Assembly (NCBI GenBank): GCA_900550705.1
Contig: URTG01000096.1
Coordinates: 1 to 6,605 of the forward strand
Direction: 5' to 3'
Length of the DNA stretch: 6,605 nucleotides
From: an uncultured Eubacteriales bacterium
GTDB lineage: Bacteria > Bacillota > Clostridia > Oscillospirales > Oscillospiraceae
Numbering within the stretch: the first letter of the stretch is position 1; the number at the start of each line of letters is the position of its first letter. The notes below the pieces were generated by a model. It searched no databases. It was given only the letters and a program-made list of their open reading frames with translations, and was not told the DNA's origin. The position numbers and the translations under genes are program-made. Shown one piece after another: positions 1 to 5,601 of the stretch.

Positions 1-848
1 GCCAGCTTTTCCGTCTTAATGACGTTGCCACAGGCGTTGGGGTCGACCCTCCGCACGTCTTTGGTCAACCGGCGGACCAGGCTGCGCTCCACCACGGAGT
101 AGATCATCACACGGGACTCGCCGTTGTACAGGCCCACCCCCTCGATGAGGGTGGCGGTGTGGTGGGTCTGCTGGATCTGGGCGCACACGCCCCCGGCGGT
201 CTCCCGTCCGGTGACGATGAGCAGGGTCTCCCGCCGCCCATCCGGGTCCATCATGCGAATGACCTGGGTGGAGGTATACTGGAAGATAATGGAATACAGC
301 GCCCGGTCCCAGCCGAACAGATACCCCGCCACCGCCAGCAGGACCACGTTGCCGCAGAAGATATAGTTCCACGCATCAATATTCTTCCGCTCGGCCAGGG
401 CAATGGAAATAAAATCCGTGCCCCCGCTGGTCACCCGGACCATCAGACACAGGCTGATGGCAAAGCCGTTGATCATCCCGCCGAACACACTGATGAGCAG
501 CACGTCCTCCGTCACCGACAGACTGGGGATCATATCCGTAAAAATACTGCTCAGGAAAATCGCCAGGCAGGAGTAGGCGGTAAACCGCTTGCCGATGAGC
601 TTAAAGCTGATGGCCGCCGGAATGGCGTTGAACAGCAGATTCAGCGGCGCAAAGGGCAGCTCCGCCCCAAAGACGGCGGCCGCATACCGCTGGATGAGAC
701 GGGTCAGCCCCGTAAAGCCGCCGGGGAACAGGTCTCCGGCCTGGACAAAGCTCTTGAAATTCAGCGCGAGGATCAGCGACGCCGCCGTCACCGCCAGCAG
801 GCGGAGCACATCCTCCCGCCCAACACGATACTTGAAAGTCCGCTTCAT
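1..848 (-). CDS. YitT family membrane protein with C-terminal DUF2179 domain (3' end cut by window edge)
   Basis: I translated this frame directly; it is open from ATG 848 to position 1, giving 282 complete codons with no stop, so the extreme C-terminus lies outside the window. The start MKRTFKYRVGREDVLRLL is followed by a hydrophobic helix (about residues 14-30), a PGGFTGL segment (42-48) resembling the family's conserved PGG turn, further hydrophobic stretches (about 66-84, 91-106, 116-137, 162-179) and the hallmark SGGTDFISI (141-149). Residues from about 205 onward (RRETLLIVTGRE... IYSVVER... DPNACGNVIKTEKL) match the soluble DUF2179 domain usual in YitT proteins. Families of this type are about 280-290 residues, so only a few residues should be missing. 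The molecular function of YitT proteins is not established; the protein should sit in the cytoplasmic membrane. It follows pgsA by 13 bp with a G-rich SD, so it is probably co-transcribed. Family assignment is confident, role unknown. Confidence 0.9.
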   Translation of the reverse strand, partial: MKRTFKYRVGREDVLRLLAVTAASLILALNFKSFVQAGDLFPGGFTGLTRLIQRYAAAVFGAELPFAPLNLLFNAIPAAISFKLIGKRFTAYSCLAIFLSSIFTDMIPSLSVTEDVLLISVFGGMINGFAISLCLMVRVTSGGTDFISIALAERKNIDAWNYIFCGNVVLLAVAGYLFGWDRALYSIIFQYTSTQVIRMMDPDGRRETLLIVTGRETAGGVCAQIQQTHHTATLIEGVGLYNGESRVMIYSVVERSLVRRLTKDVRRVDPNACGNVIKTEKL

Positions 849-851
849 AAG

Positions 852-859
852 CCCCCCCT
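852..859 (-). promoter_or_regulatory. Ribosome binding site of the yitT-like gene
   Basis: On the minus strand AGGGGGGG lies 3 nt before ATG 848, inside the 13-bp gap after the pgsA stop codon. The G run lets the anti-SD pair in several registers. It supports ATG 848 as the start and suggests translational coupling to pgsA. Confidence 0.55.
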
Positions 860-861
860 GA

Positions 862-1389
862 TCACTTGACCTGAGACACAATATCCAGGTTCTTCATAAA
901 GTATTCCACGCCGGAATAGATGGTCGTCAGCACGATCACAGCCACGCAGATGCGGTTCACCCAGGGATCAATGGGCAGCAGCATGAGCACAATGCACACC
1001 ATGGTAGAGGCGGTCTTCACCTTTCCCGACCAGCCCGCCGCAATGACCCGGCCCTTGTCCGCCGCCAGCATCCGCAGACCGGACACGCCGAACTCCCGGA
1101 TAATGACCACCAGCAGCGCCCAGCCGGGCATCTGGCCGATCTCCACAAACCAGAGCATGGCCGCCGTCACCAGGCACTTGTCCGCCAGGGGGTCCATAAA
1201 TTTGCCGAAATCCGTCACCTGGTTGCAGTGGCGGGCAATGTAGCCGTCCAGTGTGTCGGTGAGACTGGCCAGCACGAAGATAGCCAGCGCCGCATAATTG
1301 GCCCAGGCTCCGTTGCCCAGATACAGGACCAGCAGAAACGCCGGGATCATAGCGACCCGCAGCATGGTCAGTTTGTTTGCGGTGTTCAT
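862..1389 (-). CDS. pgsA: CDP-diacylglycerol--glycerol-3-phosphate 3-phosphatidyltransferase
   Basis: This enzyme transfers the phosphatidyl group from CDP-diacylglycerol to sn-glycerol-3-phosphate, giving phosphatidylglycerol phosphate, the committed step to phosphatidylglycerol and cardiolipin in the cytoplasmic membrane. The 175-residue product has the complete CDP-alcohol phosphotransferase signature D-x2-DG-x2-AR-x8-G-x3-D-x3-D: D45, D48, G49, A52, R53, G62, D66 and D70, the residues that bind divalent metal and CDP. The downstream IIREFGVSGLRMLAADKG segment (96-112) is typical of PgsA rather than of other CDP-alcohol transferases. Several hydrophobic helices surround the motif, and length is normal for the family (about 180). 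ATG 1389 has AAAAGGAG 8 nt upstream. It lies 45 bp after rimO and 13 bp before the yitT-like gene. Members of this superfamily can differ in acceptor alcohol, but the motif context makes PgsA by far the best call. Confidence 0.95.
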   Translation of the reverse strand: MNTANKLTMLRVAMIPAFLLVLYLGNGAWANYAALAIFVLASLTDTLDGYIARHCNQVTDFGKFMDPLADKCLVTAAMLWFVEIGQMPGWALLVVIIREFGVSGLRMLAADKGRVIAAGWSGKVKTASTMVCIVLMLLPIDPWVNRICVAVIVLTTIYSGVEYFMKNLDIVSQVK

Positions 1390-1397
1390 GGGTGATA

Positions 1398-1405
1398 CTC
1401 CTTTT
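1398..1405 (-). promoter_or_regulatory. Ribosome binding site of pgsA
   Basis: AAAAGGAG on the minus strand ends 8 nt before ATG 1389. Good match and spacing; it confirms the pgsA start. Confidence 0.7.
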
Positions 1406-1413
1406 GCTTCCCT

Positions 1414-1436
1414 CGGCGGCCCGCCGCCGGTTTTTT
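1414..1436 (+). terminator. GC-rich hairpin followed by T6, oriented to stop plus-strand (antisense) transcription
   Basis: On the plus strand CGGCGG (1414-1419) pairs with CCGCCG (1424-1429) around a CCCG loop, then G and six T residues (1431-1436). This is the form of an intrinsic terminator, but no plus-strand gene reads into it. On the minus strand the hairpin has A residues before it and no U tract after it, so it should not end rimO-pgsA transcription. It overlaps the rimO stop codon. It may block antisense transcription into rimO, protect a transcript end, or be chance in GC-rich DNA. Confidence 0.4.
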
Positions 1437-2760
1437 ATTCCTCGATCTCGCCGGTCAGGTCCCCGTCGGATACGCCGGTGATCCGCACCCGGACAAACTC
1501 CCCCGCGGGCACCAGCCCGGCGGCGGTAAAGTAGACGTGTCCGTCGATCTCCACCGAGTCGGCGTAGGTCCGGCCCACATAGCAGCCGGCGCTGCTGTCA
1601 AAGCCCTCGCACAGGACCTCCATGACCGACCCCAGCCGCTCCTCGTTGTAGGCGTCCATGATCCGGGATTGCAGGTCCACCACCAGCTCCACCCGGCGGG
1701 CGGCCGTCTCGCCGTCCACCTGGTCCTCCATCTCGGCGGCCAGGGTGCCCTCCTCCGGGGAGAACTGGAACACGCCGGCCCGCTGGAGCTTCTGCTCCCG
1801 CAGGAACTGGCACAGCTCCTCAAACTCCGCCTCCCCCTCGCCGGGCAGACCGCAGATGAGAGAGGTCCGCAGCACCACGTCGGGCATGGCGGCCCGCAGC
1901 CGGTCGAACAGGGCCGCCAGCTCCGCCTTGGTGGTGTGGCGGCGCATGGCCTTCAGAATGGCGTCGTTGCAGTGCTGAATGGGGATGTCCAGGTAGTGCA
2001 GCAGCTTGGGCTGGGCGGCGATGGTGTGGATGAGCTCGTCGGTAATGACCTCGGGATAGAGGTAGTGGAGCCGGACCCAATGGAAGTCCAGCTTACACAG
2101 CTCCTCCAGCAGCTTGGCCAGGGTGGAGCCGTCCCCCAGGTCCAGCCCATAGCGGGTGATGTCCTGGGCAATGACGATCAGCTCCTTCACCCCCCGGTCC
2201 GCCAGCCCACGGGCCTCGGCCAGCAGGGCATCCATAGACCGGCTGCGGTATTTGCCCCGCAGCTTGGGGATGATGCAGAAGGAGCAGCCGTTGCTGCACC
2301 CCTCCGCGATTTTCAGATAGGCGGTATAGGGCGGGGTGGTCACCAGCCGCTCGCCGTCCTCATAGGTCCGGTGGATGCTGCCGAAGTGCTCGGCCTTCTC
2401 CCCCTCCATCAGCTCCTCCACGGCGGTCACCACGTCGGTGTAGCTGCCGGTGCCCAGCATCCCGTCCACCTCGGGCAATTCGGTCCGGATGTCGTCGGCA
2501 TACCGCTGGGTCAGACAGCCGGTGACCAGCAGCTTTTTCAGCTTGCCCTGCTCCTTCAGCCGGGCCAGCTCCAGAATGTTGTCGATGGCCTCCGTCTTGG
2601 CCGACTCGATAAAGCCGCAGGTGTTCAAAACGGCCACGTCGGCCCCCTCCGGCTCGCCGGTGACCTGGTGGCCCGCCTGGCGGCACAGGGCCATCATCTG
2701 CTCGGTATTCACCAGGTTTTTGGAACAGCCCAACGACACAAAGGCTACTTTATAAGGCAT
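1435..2760 (-). CDS. rimO: Ribosomal protein S12 (aspartate) methylthiotransferase RimO
   Basis: RimO is a radical-SAM enzyme with two iron-sulfur clusters that adds a methylthio group to the beta-carbon of a conserved aspartate of ribosomal protein S12. The 441-residue product has the three MTTase domains in order. The N-terminal UPF0004-type domain carries cluster ligands C12 (in VSLGCSKNLVNTE), C48 (NTCGFI) and C82 (TGCLTQR). The radical-SAM core has the CxxxCxxC ligands C155, C159 and C162 within EGCSNGCSFCIIPKLRGKYR. A C-terminal TRAM domain spans about 374-438. The AQDITRYG motif (198-205) and GKYRSRS are characteristic of RimO as opposed to the tRNA methylthiotransferases MiaB and MtaB. 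Length is normal and no key residue is missing. ATG 2760 has AGGAG 9 nt upstream. It lies 77 bp after recX and 45 bp before pgsA, in the same direction. Confidence 0.96.
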   Translation of the reverse strand: MPYKVAFVSLGCSKNLVNTEQMMALCRQAGHQVTGEPEGADVAVLNTCGFIESAKTEAIDNILELARLKEQGKLKKLLVTGCLTQRYADDIRTELPEVDGMLGTGSYTDVVTAVEELMEGEKAEHFGSIHRTYEDGERLVTTPPYTAYLKIAEGCSNGCSFCIIPKLRGKYRSRSMDALLAEARGLADRGVKELIVIAQDITRYGLDLGDGSTLAKLLEELCKLDFHWVRLHYLYPEVITDELIHTIAAQPKLLHYLDIPIQHCNDAILKAMRRHTTKAELAALFDRLRAAMPDVVLRTSLICGLPGEGEAEFEELCQFLREQKLQRAGVFQFSPEEGTLAAEMEDQVDGETAARRVELVVDLQSRIMDAYNEERLGSVMEVLCEGFDSSAGCYVGRTYADSVEIDGHVYFTAAGLVPAGEFVRVRITGVSDGDLTGEIEE

Positions 2761-2785
2761 CTTGCTTCGCTCCTAAATCTTGCTT
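2759..2785 (-). repeat. 9-bp direct repeat AAGCAAGAT flanking the rimO SD
   Basis: AAGCAAGAT occurs at 2777-2785 and again at 2759-2767 on the minus strand, exactly 18 bp apart, with the AGGAG site between them. The downstream copy includes the first two bases of the rimO start codon. No function is known to me; it could be a small duplication. Confidence 0.45.
2770..2774 (-). promoter_or_regulatory. Ribosome binding site of rimO
   Basis: AGGAG on the minus strand, 9 nt before ATG 2760. Spacing is acceptable and it fixes the rimO start. It lies between two copies of AAGCAAGAT. Confidence 0.65.
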
Positions 2786-2793
2786 TGAACTAT

Positions 2794-2830
2794 TTTCCAA
2801 GGAAACTCTGTTTTCTCCGCCCCTGGAGAA
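2794..2830 (-). other. recX-rimO intergenic region with two short dyads
   Basis: The 77-bp gap holds an inverted repeat TTCTCC/GGAGAA (2813-2818 and 2825-2830, 6-nt loop) and a smaller TTTCC-AA-GGAAA dyad (2794-2805). On the minus strand the larger hairpin is followed by AAAACAG, not a U run, and T5 precedes it, so it is not an ordinary terminator. I see no good -35/-10 pair. It may be an mRNA processing or stability element, or simply spacer. Confidence 0.3.
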
Positions 2831-2837
2831 CGAAAAA

Positions 2838-3461
2838 TCAGTCCTCTAAGATCAGCCGGTCGTCATACCGCCGCAGGGCGTCGTTGATCTCCGACCAGCC
2901 ATACCCCCGGCGGGCCAGGGCGGCGGACACCCGCTGGATGTCCTTCCGTTCCCCGGCGGTCCCCGCCAGCTTTTTGGCCACAAAGGCGTCCAGCTGCTCC
3001 GCCGGGTCCTGCGCCTGGGCCAGTGCCTCGTCCCACAGCTCCCGGGGCACCCCCCGGCGGTAGAGCTCATCCCGGAGCTTCCGGGTCCCGTAGCCCTTGG
3101 CGGCGTAGTGCCGCACCACCTGCTCGGCGTAGCGCCCGTCGTTGAGGTAGCCCAGCTCCTCCAGCCGGTCACACAGGGCGGTGGAGGTCTCCTCCTCCGC
3201 GCCCCACTCCCCCAGCCTTCGCTCCAGCTCCCGGCGGGACTGGGGCTTGCGGCTGAGCAGGTCCAGGGCCTTGCTCTTGATGGCGCGGCTCCGGGCGGCG
3301 GCCTGCAGGGCAAGGGCCTCCTCCTCCGTCAGCTCCTTGCCGGTGTACAGGGAAAAGGCCACCACCTCGTCCCCCCCGATGCGGAGGATAGACCCGTCGT
3401 CCAGCACCGCCAGCCACCGGCCCTCCACCCGCTGAGAGGGCTTCAGCTCCCGGATGGTCAC
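2838..3461 (-). CDS. recX: Regulatory protein RecX
   Basis: RecX binds RecA and RecA-DNA filaments and modulates, usually restrains, their activity. The 207-residue product has an N-terminal beta-rich segment (about 1-45, LAVLDDGSILRIGGDEVVAF), as is common in Firmicutes RecX. Helical repeats follow: KALDLLSRKPQSRRELERRL (64-83), then LEELGYLNDGRYAEQVV (100-116), which holds the conserved GYLND-x2-YA motif. Next come KGYGTRKLRDELYRRGV (122-138) and the last module ALARRGYGWSEINDAL (181-196). The start is GTG 3461, only 3 bp after the recA stop codon, and its SD lies inside the last recA codons, so RecX should be translationally coupled to RecA. The recA-recX pairing is a common arrangement and strongly supports the name. 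The product ends in an acidic LILED tail. Confidence 0.95.
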   Translation of the reverse strand: MTIRELKPSQRVEGRWLAVLDDGSILRIGGDEVVAFSLYTGKELTEEEALALQAAARSRAIKSKALDLLSRKPQSRRELERRLGEWGAEEETSTALCDRLEELGYLNDGRYAEQVVRHYAAKGYGTRKLRDELYRRGVPRELWDEALAQAQDPAEQLDAFVAKKLAGTAGERKDIQRVSAALARRGYGWSEINDALRRYDDRLILED

Positions 3462-3464
3462 CGG

Positions 3465-4601
3465 TTAGTCCTCCTCACCGTCGGGGGCGGGGGACTCGCT
3501 GCCGTCGTCAAAGTCGTCGGCGGCCACATCCACCGCCCGGCCGGCGGCCTTGGCGGCGATCTGCGACTGCTTGCTCATCAGCTTAAAGGCGTTGGCCCGG
3601 ACCTCCTGCTCGATCTGCTCGGCCAGCTCCGGGTTGTCCTTGAAATACTGCTTCACCGCGTCCCGGCCCTGGCCCAGGCGCATCTCGCCCATAGAGAACC
3701 AGGAGCCCGACTTCTGGACGATGTCCAGCTTCACCGCCAGGTCCACCAGCTCGCCCCACTTGGAAATGCCCTCGCCGTAAAGGATTTCAAACTCCGCCTC
3801 CCGGAAGGGGGGCGCCACCTTGTTCTTCACGATCTTGGCCCGGGTGCGGTTGCCGACGATCTCGCCGCCCACCTTGATGGCCTCGATCCGGCGCACGTCG
3901 ATCCGCACGGAGGAGTAGAACTTCAGCGCCCGGCCGCCGGTGGTGACCTCGGGATTGCCGTACATCACGCCCACCTTTTCCCGCAGCTGGTTGATGAAGA
4001 TGACGATGCAGTTGGTCTTGGCGATGGACCCGGCCAGCTTCCGCAGGGCCTGGCTCATCAGCCGGGCCAGCAGGCCCACATGGCTGTCGCCCATGTCCCC
4101 CTCGATCTCCGCCCGGGGGGTCAGCGCGGCCACGGAGTCCACCACCACCACGTCGATGGCCCCGGAGCGCACCAGGGCCTCACAGATCTCCAGCCCCTGC
4201 TCGCCGGTGTCCGGCTGAGAGATGAGCATGGAGTCGATGTCCACCCCCAGCGCCCGGGCATAGCTGGGGTCCAGGGCGTGCTCCGCGTCGATAAAGGCCA
4301 CCTCGCCCCCCCGCTTCTGGGCCTCGGCCACAATGTGCAGGGCCAGGGTGGTCTTGCCGGAGGATTCCGGCCCGTAGATCTCAATAATGCGCCCCTTGGG
4401 CACGCCGCCGATACCCAGGGCGATGTCCAGCGCCAGCGACCCCGTGGGGATGGCGTCCACCACAATGCCGGCGTTCTCTCCCAGGCGCATGATGGACCCC
4501 TTGCCATAGGTCCGCTCGATCTGGGCCATGGCGGTCTCCAGGGCCTTCTTCTTATCCGAAGCGGGGGTCGCCGCCTCTACCATTGGCTTTTTTGCTGCCA
4601 T
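3465..4601 (-). CDS. recA: Recombinase RecA
   Basis: RecA is the ATP-dependent DNA strand-exchange protein of homologous recombination; as a filament it also promotes LexA self-cleavage in the SOS response. Using ATG 4601 the product is 378 residues. It has Walker A GPESSGKT (77-84), the catalytic glutamate in FIDAEH (E107), Walker B VVVVDSVAAL (151-160), loop L1 around EIEGDMGDSHVG (165-176) and the L2/ATP-sensing segment from FINQLREKVG through TTGGRALKFY (202-229). The C-terminal domain ends in a typical acidic tail (DDFDDGSESPAPDGEED). There is no intein and no missing motif. The frame also has a TTG at 4607, but AAAGGA (4611-4616) is 9 nt before ATG 4601 and only 3 nt before the TTG, so MAAKKP is the likelier N-terminus. 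It lies 92 bp after prmC, behind an unusual repeat-rich leader, and 3 bp before recX. Confidence 0.98.
   Translation of the reverse strand: MAAKKPMVEAATPASDKKKALETAMAQIERTYGKGSIMRLGENAGIVVDAIPTGSLALDIALGIGGVPKGRIIEIYGPESSGKTTLALHIVAEAQKRGGEVAFIDAEHALDPSYARALGVDIDSMLISQPDTGEQGLEICEALVRSGAIDVVVVDSVAALTPRAEIEGDMGDSHVGLLARLMSQALRKLAGSIAKTNCIVIFINQLREKVGVMYGNPEVTTGGRALKFYSSVRIDVRRIEAIKVGGEIVGNRTRAKIVKNKVAPPFREAEFEILYGEGISKWGELVDLAVKLDIVQKSGSWFSMGEMRLGQGRDAVKQYFKDNPELAEQIEQEVRANAFKLMSKQSQIAAKAAGRAVDVAADDFDDGSESPAPDGEED
3470..3474 (-). promoter_or_regulatory. recX ribosome binding site inside the recA 3' end
   Basis: GGAGG on the minus strand overlaps the recA Glu-Glu-Asp codons before TAA and lies 8 nt upstream of the recX GTG start. 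This decides GTG 3461 as start and indicates that ribosomes finishing recA reinitiate at recX. Confidence 0.75.
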
Positions 4602-4610
4602 ATCCAATCA

Positions 4611-4616
4611 TCCTTT
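4611..4616 (-). promoter_or_regulatory. Ribosome binding site of recA
   Basis: AAAGGA on the minus strand, 9 nt before ATG 4601 and 3 nt before TTG 4607. The spacing selects ATG 4601 as the recA start. The site begins 6 nt after the base of the perfect hairpin at 4623-4640, so structure there may affect ribosome access. Confidence 0.65.
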
Positions 4617-4622
4617 CCAACC

Positions 4623-4640
4623 GGCGGTTCCAAAACCGCC
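4623..4640 (-). promoter_or_regulatory. Perfect hairpin in the recA leader beside the SD
   Basis: GGCGGTT and AACCGCC (7 bp, all paired, 4-nt loop TTGG on the minus strand) form a stem-loop just upstream of the recA SD. No U tract follows, so it is not an intrinsic terminator. It may set mRNA stability or ribosome access, or be part of a protein-binding dyad. Its 3' arm also takes part in a DNA dyad AACCG-C-CGGTT (4625-4635 on the minus strand reading). Confidence 0.4.
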
Positions 4641-4686
4641 TCAGCTGTCCCATAGCATGGACTTCCACCTGTCCCATAAACCGGAC
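4639..4686 (-). repeat. Two tandem imperfect 24-bp repeats in the recA leader (GTCC-N8-GGAC dyads)
   Basis: On the minus strand the repeats run 4686-4663 and 4662-4639. They share 16 of 24 positions, including GTCC at positions 1-4 and TATGGGACAG at positions 9-18. The result is an even pattern GTCC-N8-GGAC-N8-GTCC-N8-GGAC. As DNA it gives two 16-bp dyads centred 24 bp apart, the look of paired operators. As RNA the central GTCCAT can pair with either flanking copy of ATGGGAC (one bulged G), giving two mutually exclusive stems. It fills most of the 92-bp gap between prmC and recA. Function is unknown. Confidence 0.5.
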
Positions 4687-4693
4687 TTTTCTC

Positions 4694-5557
4694 TCAGCCG
4701 CGGACCGTCCCCTCCACCACGCGCCAGATCCCCTGGGTGTCGGCGGTGGTGCGGATGTCCTCATAGCCGTTTTCCGTCAGAATATTCTCCACGTCCGGGG
4801 CCTGGCCCATACCCACCTCGAAGAACAAGGTGCCGTCCAGCCGCAGCGCCGTCTTCCACTTCGCGGCGATGATCCGGTAGAAGTCCAGCCCGTCCTCGCC
4901 CCCGTCCAGGGCCATATGGGGCTCGTAGTCCTTCACCGACACATCCAGCCCCGGAATATCCCCGCTGGGGATATAGGGCGGGTTGCACACAATGACGTCA
5001 AAATCCCACAGGCTGGCGCTGGGCGCCTCCTTGGCATTCACCGAAAGGCAGGTCACCCGGGCATTCAACCCATTCCGGCGGACGTTCTGCTTGCAGATCC
5101 GCAGCGCCCCCTCGGACCACTCCCCCAGCACCACCCGGCATTCCGGCGCGTTGGCGGCGACGGCCAGCCCCACGCAGCCGCTCCCGGCGCACAGGTCCAG
5201 CACCCGGGCGCCCTCGCCGGCCTCCCTGGCCCGGAGGATTCCCCGCTCCGCCAGCAGCTCCGTGTCGATCCGGGGGATGAGCACGTCGTTGGACACATTC
5301 ATGGGCATCCCATAAAATTCCCACTCCCCGATGATATAGGCCACCGGCTCCCCGTTCAGCCGCCGCTGCACCAGCTCGTCCACCCGCTTCTCCAGCTCGG
5401 TGGAGGCGTACAGCGACATATCCCGGTACAGCTGCTCCCGGCTCTTGTCCGAGGCATAGCACAGCAGCTCCCGGGCCTCCAGCTGGGCGCTCTCGATGCC
5501 CGCCTTTTTCAGCCGGGCTCTGGTGTCCAAAAACAGATTGTTGTAGGTGGTCGCCAT
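4694..5557 (-). CDS. prmC: Peptide chain release factor N5-glutamine methyltransferase PrmC
   Basis: PrmC methylates the glutamine of the GGQ motif of release factors RF1 and RF2 using S-adenosylmethionine, which improves termination. From ATG 5557 the product is 287 residues, normal for the family. It has an N-terminal helical domain that recognises the release factor (about 1-75) and the linker with IPRIDTELL (94-102; most relatives have PRPDTE). The Rossmann methyltransferase fold has the SAM motif VLDLCAGSGCVGLAVA (119-134), and the catalytic NPPY tetrad (192-195) binds the substrate glutamine. EPHMALDGGEDGL (212-224) follows, as usual. The acidic residue that normally contacts SAM after strand 2 appears as E in GEWSEGAL. 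The frame extends to GTG 5572, but only ATG 5557 has an SD (AAGGTG, 5563-5568). The usual partner prfA is not adjacent; recA follows after 92 bp. The gene lies 44 bp after the yqhQ-like gene. Confidence 0.95.
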   Translation of the reverse strand: MATTYNNLFLDTRARLKKAGIESAQLEARELLCYASDKSREQLYRDMSLYASTELEKRVDELVQRRLNGEPVAYIIGEWEFYGMPMNVSNDVLIPRIDTELLAERGILRAREAGEGARVLDLCAGSGCVGLAVAANAPECRVVLGEWSEGALRICKQNVRRNGLNARVTCLSVNAKEAPSASLWDFDVIVCNPPYIPSGDIPGLDVSVKDYEPHMALDGGEDGLDFYRIIAAKWKTALRLDGTLFFEVGMGQAPDVENILTENGYEDIRTTADTQGIWRVVEGTVRG

Positions 5558-5586
5558 GGTCTCACCTTCCACTTTCTTTTTCTCAT
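5509..5586 (-). CDS. Possible 25-codon upstream peptide overlapping the prmC start
   Basis: An ATG at 5586 has AGGAG (5592-5596) 5 nt upstream, a better SD than that of prmC itself. The frame encodes MRKRKWKVRPWRPPT and ten more residues ending TPEPG, then TGA at 5509-5511. It overlaps the first 49 bases of prmC in another frame. The strong SD has no other start codon at suitable distance: prmC ATG 5557 is 34 nt from it. AGA codons, probably rare in this GC-rich genome, occur three times. It could be a leader peptide tuning prmC, or an accident of a purine-rich leader. No homology can be claimed. Confidence 0.25.
   Translation of the reverse strand: MRKRKWKVRPWRPPTTICFWTPEPG
5563..5568 (-). 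promoter_or_regulatory. Ribosome binding site of prmC
   Basis: AAGGTG on the minus strand ends 5 nt before ATG 5557. It is absent from the region before the alternative GTG 5572, whose upstream bases are an A/G run without a good SD, so it decides the start. Confidence 0.55.
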
Positions 5587-5601
5587 TCTCTCTCCTGGAT
5601 G

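Noticed and set aside
159..869. Plus-strand open frame of 236 codons over the yitT-like gene
   Set aside because: It is a shadow of the minus-strand frame 1-848, whose translation carries clear YitT and DUF2179 motifs and a proper SD.
2831..2840. Terminator after recX (T5 right after the stop codon on the minus strand)
   Set aside because: No GC-rich stem precedes the T run, and the nearby dyad comes after it rather than before.
4602..4607. TTG at 4607 as the recA start
   Set aside because: It would leave only 3 nt to the SD AAAGGA, whereas ATG 4601 has 9 nt and gives the usual MAAKK-type N-terminus.
4617..4640. LexA/SOS box in the GGAACCGCCGGTTGG segment before recA
   Set aside because: It resembles GAAC-N4-GTTC, but the second half reads GGTT rather than GTTC, so it does not meet the consensus.
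4602..4693. Sigma-70-type promoter in the recA leader using one of the TATGGG elements as -10
   Set aside because: No acceptable -35 hexamer is found 16-18 bp upstream of either copy, so I do not call a promoter.
5558..5572. GTG at 5572 as the prmC start
   Set aside because: No SD at suitable distance; ATG 5557 has AAGGTG 5 nt upstream and fits the family N-terminus.
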